Positions 26,351 to 33,795 of a stretch of DNA of 64,000 nt are shown piece by piece. Numbering within the stretch: the first letter of the stretch is position 1; every line of letters starts with the position of its first letter. Below the pieces are notes generated by a model, which had not been told where the DNA came from, did no database searches, and saw nothing but the letters and a program-made list of their open reading frames with translations. The DNA comes from Sphingobium sp. Z007 (GTDB lineage: Bacteria > Pseudomonadota > Alphaproteobacteria > Sphingomonadales > Sphingomonadaceae). The position numbers and the translations under genes were made by a program. The stretch spans positions 346,001-410,000 of the forward strand of contig NZ_FBXK01000001.1 in the NCBI RefSeq assembly GCF_900013425.1, read 5' to 3'.

Positions 26351-27142
26351 ATGAGCGCATTCAGGGATGGCCTGTTCGAGGGCAAAAGCGTGTTCGTCGC
26401 GGGCGGCACCAGCGGTATCAACCTGGGCATCGCGCAGCGATTCACGGCGCTGGGCGCCAAAGTCGGCGTCGTTGGTCGTGACCCGGACAAGGCGGCCAGA
26501 GCGGCCGGCAGCATCGGCCCAGGCGCGATCGGCCTGTCTGCGGACGTGCGCGATTATGCCGTCGTGCGCGCGGCGATGGAGCAGGTGGCGGCTGCCCATG
26601 GTGCATTCGACGTCGTGGTGTCGGGCGCTGCCGGCAATTTTCTCGCGCCCGCGCTCGGCATGTCGGCCAATGCGTTCAGGACCGTGGTCGACATCGACCT
26701 CAACGGCACGTTCAACGTGTTTCGCGGCTGTCACGATTTGCTCAACACGCCGGGCGCGTCGCTCATCGCGATCACCGCCGGGCAGGCGATCAACGCCGCC
26801 CCGCTTCAGGCCCATGCCTGCGCCGCCAAGGCGGGCATCAACCAGTTGGTCCGTGTGCTGGCGATGGAATGGGGGCCGGACGTGCGCGTCAACGGCATAT
26901 CGCCCGGCCCGATCGAAAATACCGAAGGCATGGCCCGCCTTGCGCCCGACGCCGCCACCCGCGCGGCCTATTATGAGCGTATCCCGATGCGGCGCTGGGG
27001 CGAGATCGACGAAATCGCCGAAGCGGCTGTGTTTCTCAGCAGTCCGTCGGCCGGCTTCATCACCGGCACGATACTGGATTGCGACGGCGGATCGCAACTG
27101 GGCGACGCCAGCCGCCAGAGCCTCGAACGCGGAATGGCCTGA
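26351..27142 (+). CDS. SDR resembling 2,4-dienoyl-CoA reductase (DECR type)
   Basis: A 263-residue SDR. GGTSGINLGIAQRFTALGA binds the cofactor. SGAAGNFLAPALGMSANAF and GPIENTEGMARLAP are features of the 2,4-dienoyl-CoA reductase branch. As in that branch, the usual catalytic Tyr is absent: the YxxxK position reads HACAAKAGINQL. It should reduce 2,4-dienoyl-CoA with NADPH, allowing breakdown of unsaturated chains with even-position double bonds. RBS AGGCAAAAGG precedes the ATG. Best guess is a DecR2-like enzyme; confidence in the exact substrate is moderate. Confidence 0.85.
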   Translation: MSAFRDGLFEGKSVFVAGGTSGINLGIAQRFTALGAKVGVVGRDPDKAARAAGSIGPGAIGLSADVRDYAVVRAAMEQVAAAHGAFDVVVSGAAGNFLAPALGMSANAFRTVVDIDLNGTFNVFRGCHDLLNTPGASLIAITAGQAINAAPLQAHACAAKAGINQLVRVLAMEWGPDVRVNGISPGPIENTEGMARLAPDAATRAAYYERIPMRRWGEIDEIAEAAVFLSSPSAGFITGTILDCDGGSQLGDASRQSLERGMA

Positions 27143-27187
27143 AAGCGGCAGGCAACAGAGTGCGCGTCGATCTAGACATATATTACC

Positions 27188-27197
27188 TAGTATACTA
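27188..27197. promoter_or_regulatory. operator-like palindrome TAGTATACTA upstream of a CoA ligase
   Basis: A perfect 10-bp palindrome within TTACCTAGTATACTACTAG, in the 144-bp gap before the CoA ligase at 27287. On the reverse strand it contains ACTAGGTAA, the core also seen near 7733 and 39315. Confidence 0.45.
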
Positions 27198-27286
27198 CTA
27201 GCTTTCCCATCGCCCCGTTTCCTCGAAGCGGCGGCGGGCGACAGGCCGTGCCCCGTTCTGGCGCACGCGCAACAGCGGGAGCTTCC

Positions 27287-28780
27287 ATGACCGACGTGCA
27301 GCGTATCACCGATGTCCTGCGCATTCGCGCAGCGACGATGGGCGACGCGATCGCCCATGACGATATGCGGCGTGTGCTGACCTTTGCGCAGTGGGACCGC
27401 GAAGCCGACGAGATCGGCGGCGGTCTTGCGGCGGCGGGCCTGATGCCTGGCGACCGTATATTCCTGCCGATCAGCAACACCCATGCGGTGGAAATGGCGA
27501 TCGCGGTCCTCGCCGTTCTGCGCGCGGGCGGCATCGCCGTGCCGGTCAACACCCGGCTCTCGCGGCTTGAAGTGAACGACTATGCGGCGCTGATCGCGCC
27601 GCGCTTCGCCATCACGGATCAGCGCGACCTTCTGGCGGACGTGTCCCTCGATGCGGTCTGGACCGCCGATGCTATGCCGCGGGACATGGCAGCCCTGCCT
27701 GATCAGACCGCGCTCGATCCCCAGGCCGATGCCGAGATATTGGGCACGTCGGGCACCACCGGGCGGATCAAGGGCGTCGTCGTGACCCATGGCGACCTGC
27801 TGGGCCGGGCGCGCACGGGGCATGAGAAGGATCGGTCGACCTCCACTCTCCACGCGCTCCCCTTTACCGGGTCGGGCGGCAATCTGGGCGTGCTGATGCT
27901 GCCGCTTTATGGTGGCGCCACGACCTTCACCCAACCCCGCTTCGATCCCGCCGAGTTTCTGAAGCTCGTCGCGATCAAACGGCCGATGACCGTCTATCTG
28001 GTGCCCACGATGCTGCGCCTGATCCTCGATCATCCCGATGCTGCGACCACCGATTTTTCCAGTGTGCGCTATCTGATGACCGGCACCGCGCCGTTGCCCA
28101 ACGACTCGGTCGTCCGCGCGATGTCGCTCTGGCCCGATGCCAGCATCCGCAACAGTTACGGCATGTCGGAAGGCGGCGTCGGCGTTTCGACGCGCGGCAA
28201 GGAAGTGCTCAAGCCCGGCTGCGTCGGCAAACTGCCAGCGCATATGCAAGTGCGGGACGAGGCGGGCCATGTCGCCGCGCCCATGGTCGTCGGCGAAATT
28301 TACGGCCTGCAATCCAATCCCCGCCGCTATTGGCGGGACGAAGAAGCGACGGCAAAGGGCTTTGCCGGTGGCTGGACCCGCACCGGCGACCTGGGTTTCG
28401 TCGATCAGGATGGCGACCTCATCATCAGCGGCCGATCGAAGGAACTCATCATCCGGGGCGGCTACAACATCACCCCGATCGAGATAGAAAATGTCCTGCA
28501 CAGCCATCCGGCGGTCAAGGATGCGGCCGTACTCGGCGTGGCGCATGACGTTCTGGGGGAGGATATCGCCGCAGCCGTCGCCCTGCGCCCCGGTGCGCAG
28601 GCGACGATCGAGCAACTGGCCGGCTGGTGCGGTGAACGGCTGGCGAACAACAAATTGCCCCGCACCATCCTGATCCTGGACGAATTGCCGCTGAACGCGA
28701 CCGGCAAGATCGTCAAGCGTGATCTCCTGCCCTTGCTCGAAGCCGCCGCGCAGGCCCGGCGCAAGGGAGCGGCACAATAG
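27287..28780 (+). CDS. AMP-forming acyl-CoA ligase
   Basis: A 497-residue ANL enzyme. ATP-binding loop EILGTSGTTGRIKGVV, then NSYGMSEGGVG, GGWTRTGDLGFVD, the hinge IIRGGYNITPIEIENVL, and the catalytic lysine in LNATGKIVKRDLL. It activates a carboxylic acid as CoA thioester in the cytoplasm. GGGAG precedes the ATG. It has its own promoter-like palindrome upstream and is followed by a small protein of unknown function. Confidence 0.93.
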   Translation: MTDVQRITDVLRIRAATMGDAIAHDDMRRVLTFAQWDREADEIGGGLAAAGLMPGDRIFLPISNTHAVEMAIAVLAVLRAGGIAVPVNTRLSRLEVNDYAALIAPRFAITDQRDLLADVSLDAVWTADAMPRDMAALPDQTALDPQADAEILGTSGTTGRIKGVVVTHGDLLGRARTGHEKDRSTSTLHALPFTGSGGNLGVLMLPLYGGATTFTQPRFDPAEFLKLVAIKRPMTVYLVPTMLRLILDHPDAATTDFSSVRYLMTGTAPLPNDSVVRAMSLWPDASIRNSYGMSEGGVGVSTRGKEVLKPGCVGKLPAHMQVRDEAGHVAAPMVVGEIYGLQSNPRRYWRDEEATAKGFAGGWTRTGDLGFVDQDGDLIISGRSKELIIRGGYNITPIEIENVLHSHPAVKDAAVLGVAHDVLGEDIAAAVALRPGAQATIEQLAGWCGERLANNKLPRTILILDELPLNATGKIVKRDLLPLLEAAAQARRKGAAQ

Positions 28781-28844
28781 CCGCGCCACGGGTGGCCTAA
28801 TGCGCCGACTCTCGCTAAAGAAGCGTTATAAAGAGGAACCTCAA

Positions 28845-29258
28845 TTGACACCGACCCCGCAGAGCGAACTTGACACCATTCGCGCAATGGCCCGCGCCGA
28901 TCATGCCCAGCGCCTGACCAGCGCCTATAATCCCTATCCCCACGGCACCGACAAGGCGGCGGCGTGGGGCGCGGGCTGGCGTGAAGAGAATGAGGCGTCG
29001 CATCGTCTGGACGAGGAAATCGTCAAGCTCCCTCGCTTCCGCGTCCGGGTCGATATCGTGGCAGGCGAAGGGCAGGGCGCGCGGCCGCTCGCGGCGCTGG
29101 ACCGCACCGATTTCGCTGCCTTCACCGTATCGCAACTCCGCCGGGACGGGGACAAGGCGGTCATCTGGGAAAGCCCGGAGGCTCGTGCCCGCTTTCCCGG
29201 CGAAGCGGCGGTCGCCATCCGTGTCACCCATGAGGGCGAAGGCGGCATGTTCGACTGA
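28845..29258 (+). CDS. small protein with an Rmf/CrpP-like motif
   Basis: A 137-residue protein of unknown function. Near residues 26-45 it has YNPYPHGTDKAAAWGAGW, resembling the NPYxxGTxxxxxWxxGW motif of the Rmf/CrpP small-protein family. The remainder (RFRVRVDIVAGEGQGARPL onwards) is not recognised. The start is uncertain: TTG at 28845 has AGAGGA at ideal spacing, while an in-frame ATG at 28800 has no clear RBS and would add 15 residues. It may be co-transcribed with the CoA ligase 64 bp upstream. Confidence 0.6.
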   Translation: MTPTPQSELDTIRAMARADHAQRLTSAYNPYPHGTDKAAAWGAGWREENEASHRLDEEIVKLPRFRVRVDIVAGEGQGARPLAALDRTDFAAFTVSQLRRDGDKAVIWESPEARARFPGEAAVAIRVTHEGEGGMFD

Positions 29259-29564
29259 CAGGCAATGGGTGGGGAAAGGCATTAACCTGCCTCGCCATCG
29301 TCAGGCCCTGGCCAGCCATTCCGCCCCGATCGCGATGCAGCGCGGCCGCGACGACCGATTGCAGCCCCAAAGCCGCGCCTCCGCCCAGGCGGATCGTGCT
29401 AGGCAGCAGTGGGTCGAGGCCTTAGAAATCGATCGCGCCGCTATTGTCGGCGTGCGTCATGCGCTACTCCGCCAGCACCGCGACCAGTTCGGTCCAAATG
29501 TCGAACCCGTCCTCGCTGGCGGGCTGAGACACGGCCGCGCATCCGGGCGGTCAGCGCATGCGCA
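29259..29564. other. intergenic stretch with no supported gene
   Basis: This stretch separates the small Rmf-like protein from the convergent AtuA-like gene. On the minus strand, short fragments such as ASEDGFDIWTELVAVLAE and STIRLGGGAALGLQSVVA look protein-like but lie in different frames with stops between, so they may be debris of a decayed gene that I do not recognise. No terminator hairpin with a T-run is seen. Confidence 0.4.
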
Positions 29565-31367
29565 TCAAGGTCGGCCATGGTCATGCACCGCCTCCAGCGT
29601 CTCGAAACCCCCGGCCAGGGCCATGGGCACCTGAATGGTACGCGCGCGCAGAAACTCGCCCGCCGCCTTGCCGATCTGGTCCAGCGCGATATTGCCGGTG
29701 CCGCTGGTCCCGAAATAGCCTTTCAAAACGAATAAAAGCCCGTTGATATTGGGCAGGTCGTGCCGCTCGACCTTCACCGACGGGTCCAGTCCCATCAATT
29801 GCGCCAGCCTGTCCGCGTCCAGCGTGTCGCGCAGCCATGGCCATGTCTCCGGCCGTTGCACCCACACGCCGATATTGGCGTTCGCGCCCTTGTCGCCCGA
29901 CCGCGCATGGACCAACGATCCCAGCAGGACGGCGCGGGTTTCGCTCGTCGGCGCGGCAGGCGCAGGACCGGCGGGGGCAGGGGCGACAAAAGGTGCCATG
30001 GGCGGCATCGCCACCGCCATGTCCGGCCCATCGATGAAAGTCACCCGATGGTCCAGATCCGCCTGCCGCACCAGCCCCGGCCAGTAATGGACGCGCGGCT
30101 GGGGCGGCCCCGCGCCATCGCCCTGGAATCCGGGGATGCCGCCCAGCCCGAAGGAGGCATAGCCCGCCAGCAGTTTCGACAGGCTCGACCGGCTCTGCGC
30201 GGCGGCGGCGATGCGGATTGCGACGGTTGCTTCCGCCTCGCTCACCGGATCGGCGATGGGCTGGCCCAGCGGTTGGAAATGAAATTCATCCAGTGCCAGA
30301 TCGGCCGTCATCGCCTCCATCTGCACGCGCAGCCACCCTGCTTTTTCGCGCCAGTCCGGCCCGGTGGCAAAGCCCCAGATCATCGCCCGCCAGCCATGCT
30401 GGTAGAAACAGCCGACCTTGGTCGTGTCCGGTGCCGGGTCGCCGCGCACGCCGCTCACCTGCACCCGGTCAGGGCCTTGCTGGCTGAGCGCGATCGAATC
30501 GATATGCAGCACGACGTCGGGATTCAGATAATGCGTACCCTGGATCTCGTACATCAATTGCGCGGTGACGGTATCGACCGTGACCACGCCCCCATCGCCC
30601 GCGCGCTTGGTGATGACGGCGCTCCCGTCCGCCGCGATCTCAGCGATCGGAAAGCCCAGCCGCGTAGGCGCGCCCAGTTGCGCAAAGCCCGAAAAATTGC
30701 CGCCCATCGCCTGCGGCCCGCATTCGATAATGTGGCCCGCCGCGACGCTCCCGGCCAGCGCGTCCCAATCATCCTTCGCCCAGCCATGCCACCACGCCGC
30801 TGGTCCCAGCACCAGCGAGGCGTCCGACACCCGGCCGCAAATCACGATATCCGCGCCTTGCGTCAGCGCGGCGGCGATGCCCCAACCGCCCAGATAGGCA
30901 TTGGCCGCCAGCAATTTGTCGGCAATCGGGCCGATCGGCGCGCCATCGTCAAGATTGGCGAGTTGTCCTTCCGCCGCCAGCGCGGGCACCCGACCCAGCA
31001 GGTCGTCGCCCTCGACATAGGCGACACGCAGCCCCAGCCCCTGCGCCGCAGCCTCGCGCGCGATCAGGGTCGCCAGTCCGGCGGGATTGAACGCCCCCGC
31101 ATTGGTCACGACCTTTACCCCGCGCTCGGCGATCCGCCCCAGTTCGGGCGTGATCTGGCGCAGGAAGATGTCGGCATAATAGCCCGCCAGCGCTTGCGGC
31201 TTGCCCGCGCCGCAAAATCCCTCCGCCACGCGCCCCATCGTCATTTCGGCCAGATAGTCGCCGATCGCCACGTCGATCGTCTCGTCGGCGATCGCATCGG
31301 CGAAGGCACCGATATAATCGCCGAGCGCGCCGGAAAAATTGGCGACACGGATGGGGGCTTTGGTCAT
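29565..31367 (-). CDS. AtuA-like protein (DUF1446 fused to AtuA ferredoxin-fold domain)
   Basis: A 600-residue protein. Residues 1-450 match the acyclic terpene utilisation AtuA core: VANFSGALGDYIGAFADAI, GRVSDASLVLGPAAWWHGW, SGVRGDPAPDTTKVG. Residues about 480-590 form the second AtuA-type domain: HARSGDKGANANIGVWV, then GKAAGEFLRARTIQVP. AtuA is required for citronellol/geraniol degradation in Pseudomonas, but its reaction is unknown. No geranyl-CoA carboxylase genes lie nearby, so a terpenoid role is only a hint. It is divergent from a TetR gene, with a palindromic operator between them. Confidence 0.9.
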   Translation of the reverse strand: MTKAPIRVANFSGALGDYIGAFADAIADETIDVAIGDYLAEMTMGRVAEGFCGAGKPQALAGYYADIFLRQITPELGRIAERGVKVVTNAGAFNPAGLATLIAREAAAQGLGLRVAYVEGDDLLGRVPALAAEGQLANLDDGAPIGPIADKLLAANAYLGGWGIAAALTQGADIVICGRVSDASLVLGPAAWWHGWAKDDWDALAGSVAAGHIIECGPQAMGGNFSGFAQLGAPTRLGFPIAEIAADGSAVITKRAGDGGVVTVDTVTAQLMYEIQGTHYLNPDVVLHIDSIALSQQGPDRVQVSGVRGDPAPDTTKVGCFYQHGWRAMIWGFATGPDWREKAGWLRVQMEAMTADLALDEFHFQPLGQPIADPVSEAEATVAIRIAAAAQSRSSLSKLLAGYASFGLGGIPGFQGDGAGPPQPRVHYWPGLVRQADLDHRVTFIDGPDMAVAMPPMAPFVAPAPAGPAPAAPTSETRAVLLGSLVHARSGDKGANANIGVWVQRPETWPWLRDTLDADRLAQLMGLDPSVKVERHDLPNINGLLFVLKGYFGTSGTGNIALDQIGKAAGEFLRARTIQVPMALAGGFETLEAVHDHGRP

Positions 31368-31390
31368 ATCGACTCTCCAATGCGGCTTTT

Positions 31391-31406
31391 GTATGTGAAC
31401 ACATAC
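31391..31406. promoter_or_regulatory. palindromic operator GTATGTG-AA-CACATAC
   Basis: A perfect inverted repeat with 7-bp arms and a 2-bp spacer lies in the 75-bp gap between the AtuA-like gene (start 31367) and the divergent TetR gene (start 31443). Position, symmetry and size fit a TetR dimer site controlling both directions. Confidence 0.75.
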
Positions 31407-31442
31407 TTATGCTGCCCCGCGTCGGGAAGAAAGGAATTTTGC

Positions 31443-32072
31443 ATGGCGGATGCTCAGGCGGCAAACGCTCCACCCCGGCGGCGGGACCGCGAAGCGAGCC
31501 GCCGCGCGCTGCTGGACGCAGGCATCGCGCTGTTTTCGCAGCAGGGTTATGATGCGGCGACGACCCGCGCCATCGCCGCCCGTGCCGGCCTCAACGAACA
31601 ACTCATCACCCGCTATTTCGGTGGAAAGGCGGGGCTGCTCGCGGCCGTCTACGCGCATTTACTGGAACAGCGCGACAACGACGCCGCCTATGCCGCGCTG
31701 CCTTTGGCCGATTCCGCCAGTGAAGAGATTGGCCGCTTCCTGCACTGGAAGCATGAGCATCTCCACGCCATCGCCGCCCTGTTGCAGATCGTGGTGCCGC
31801 AACTGGTGCGCGACCCCGCGCTTGCGCCCGGTTTCGACAACAGCATTACCCAGCGGGGTGCCGTGATCCTCGCCGATCGGCTGGATGCGCTCAAAGCCAT
31901 GGGCAAGGTCAGGGCCGACGCCGACACCGCGCGCGTCGCCCAGTTGGTCATATGGCAGTCGCTTGCGCTATCCTTCCTCATGCGGCGCTTCGCGGGGGAC
32001 CGCGACCGCGAAATCCTGCTCCTGATCGACATTTTCGCGCAGGAAATGGGGGCAGGGCTGGCGACCGGCTGA
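31443..32072 (+). CDS. TetR family transcriptional regulator
   Basis: A 209-residue regulator. HTH near residues 38-62 reads AATTRAIAARAGLNEQLITRYFGGKAGLLAAV, preceded by an Arg-rich N-terminal tail. The ligand domain is mostly helical. It is divergent from the AtuA-like gene over a strong palindrome and convergent with the OYE gene (gap of 7 bp). Likely a local repressor of the AtuA-like gene and itself. Confidence 0.9.
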   Translation: MADAQAANAPPRRRDREASRRALLDAGIALFSQQGYDAATTRAIAARAGLNEQLITRYFGGKAGLLAAVYAHLLEQRDNDAAYAALPLADSASEEIGRFLHWKHEHLHAIAALLQIVVPQLVRDPALAPGFDNSITQRGAVILADRLDALKAMGKVRADADTARVAQLVIWQSLALSFLMRRFAGDRDREILLLIDIFAQEMGAGLATG

Positions 32073-32079
32073 GCGTTTT

Positions 32080-33258
32080 TCAGGTACCCACCTGCTCCAG
32101 CGTCTTGATATGGCCCCGCGCATCATAGGCGCGCAGGTCGGCAAAGCGGCTCTCCTGCACGATGTCGGCCCAGTCGGGATTGGCGATCAGCGCGCGCCCC
32201 ACGCCGGCCAGGTCGAAATCGCCCCGGTCGATCATCTGCGCCAGCAGCCCCAGATTGTCGGCCGTGACTGCGCTGGTCGCGCTGCTGCCGCCGCCCAGAA
32301 AGGGCGATTCCAGGCCGATCGACCCCACTGTCATCGCCGCCTTGCCGGTCAGTTTCTTGGCCCATCCCGCCAGGTTCAGCGGGCTGCCGTCAAATTCGGG
32401 CAACCAGAATCGGCGTGTCGACGCATCGAATATGTCGACCCCAGCATCGGCCAGCGGCTCCAATATGCGCGCCAGCGCGGCGGGCGTATCGGCCAGCTTT
32501 CCGGCATAGTCCTGGGACTTCCACTGCGAAAAGCGGAACAGGATGGGAAAATCGGGACCAACCGCGGCGCGCACCCCCGCGACCAGTTCCACCGCGAAAC
32601 GGATGCGGTTTTCCACGCTGCCGCCATAGGCGTCGTCGCGTCGGTTGGAGCGTTCCCAGAAAAACTGGTCGAGCAGATAGCCATGCGCGCCATGAATCGC
32701 CACGCCGTCGCAGCCCACATCCCTGGCGGCCAAGGCGCTGTCGGCGAAGGCGGCGATTACGCCGTCGATATCGTCCTTGCTCATGGCTTCGGCCGGGCGA
32801 CGCTGCCTGTCGGACGCGCGGGCAGTGCCCGCTGCGGCCTCGGCACTCAGATCCTCGTCGGTCAGGGCGGATGCCGATATATTGGGCACTTCGGGATTGG
32901 CGCTGGCGCTGCGCCGCCGCGACAGGCCGGTATGCCATAGCTGCGGCACGATCGCGCCGTCCTGTCCATGGACCGCCGCCACGACCGCGCGCCAGCGCGC
33001 CAGCGCCGCCTCGCCATAGAAATGGGGGATATTGCGCGAATAATGGGCGACAGGATGCCCAACCGCCGTGCCTTCGGTGATGATAAGGCCCGTACCGCCC
33101 GCCGCGCGCCGCGCATAATAATCGTCGACTGCCCCGTCCAGCACGCCATCGGGGGCGAATTGTCGCGTCATCGGCGACATGACGATGCGATTGCGCAGCC
33201 GCATCGTCTTGCAGGTGAAGGGCGCGAACAGCGGGGACAGGTCGGGGATGTCGGTCAT
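32080..33258 (-). CDS. NADH:flavin oxidoreductase / Old Yellow Enzyme
   Basis: A 392-residue OYE-type FMN ene-reductase. NRIVMSPMTRQFAPDG lies at the barrel start, QLWHTGLSRR further on, and the substrate-anchoring His pair in VAIHGAHGYLLDQFFWERSN. It ends with the FMN-phosphate site AGVGRALIANPDW. It reduces an activated C=C bond with NAD(P)H. The ATG at 33258 overlaps the stop of the upstream ACAD remnant in ATGA and has GAGGA at good spacing. A 2,4-dienoyl-CoA or enone substrate would fit the setting. Confidence 0.93.
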   Translation of the reverse strand: MTDIPDLSPLFAPFTCKTMRLRNRIVMSPMTRQFAPDGVLDGAVDDYYARRAAGGTGLIITEGTAVGHPVAHYSRNIPHFYGEAALARWRAVVAAVHGQDGAIVPQLWHTGLSRRRSASANPEVPNISASALTDEDLSAEAAAGTARASDRQRRPAEAMSKDDIDGVIAAFADSALAARDVGCDGVAIHGAHGYLLDQFFWERSNRRDDAYGGSVENRIRFAVELVAGVRAAVGPDFPILFRFSQWKSQDYAGKLADTPAALARILEPLADAGVDIFDASTRRFWLPEFDGSPLNLAGWAKKLTGKAAMTVGSIGLESPFLGGGSSATSAVTADNLGLLAQMIDRGDFDLAGVGRALIANPDWADIVQESRFADLRAYDARGHIKTLEQVGT

Positions 33259-33632
33259 GCGCATTCCTCAAAACTCTTGGGCAATTCCAGTGCATGGGTC
33301 GCCAAATGGCTCGGGATCAGATTGGTGCTGATCGGCGCGACGTGGTGCAGCCGCGTCTCGCGAAATTGGCGCTCCACATCATATTTCTCGGCGAAATCAA
33401 TGCTGCCATGCGTCTGGATGCACTGGTCGTCGGCCGCATAGCAGCTCGCCCCCGACGCCAGCATGTCGGCCATGCTCGTCTGGTGCCGCACGGTTCGCCC
33501 ACGTCGAACATCGCAGCCGCCAATGCGTCCTGTTCGGTCACGCCGACAGCCTGCCATCGCCATTCGCCCGGAAATGTAGCGACCAACTGGCACGCCGTCT
33601 CGGATTTCGGAATAATTTTCGCTCGTCATCAT
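33255..33632 (-). pseudogene. acyl-CoA dehydrogenase remnant with large internal deletion
   Basis: Only the two ends of an ACAD gene survive. The N-terminus reads MTSENYSEIRDGV and, after a frame change, QLVATFPGEWRWQ. The C-terminus keeps SMADMLASGASCYAADDQCI, QTHGSIDFAEKYDVERQF, APISTNLIPSHLATHALELP. About 250 central residues, including the flavin and substrate domains, are missing, and at least one frameshift remains between the ends. The stop still overlaps the OYE start in ATGA, showing the two genes once formed a coupled operon. It cannot be a working dehydrogenase. Confidence 0.75.
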
Positions 33633-33710
33633 TTTGCCGTCCCTGCGCTGGCATCATCGGCCTAGACGCTGTTAGCAATGGCCAATAGCTTTGGAAAGCA
33701 ACATCGCTAT

Positions 33711-33736
33711 CTAGGTGGACTTTGTAATTGTATAGG
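33711..33736. promoter_or_regulatory. operator-like AT-rich box before a CoA ligase operon
   Basis: CTAGGTGGACTTTGTAATTG is followed by TATAGG, resembling the CTAGGT and ATAGG elements of the other boxes, in the 163-bp gap between the divergent ACAD remnant and the CoA ligase at 33796. Symmetry is imperfect. Confidence 0.3.
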
Positions 33737-33795
33737 ACCGCCAGGCTGCTAGAGCAACCGGAGGCATGGACATCATGTGAAACGGGAGCGGAAAT

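Noticed and set aside
29760..31442. A very long open frame opposite the AtuA-like gene leading into the TetR gene.
   Set aside because: Composition is antisense-like; TetR homology begins only at the ATG at 31443, after a clear operator.
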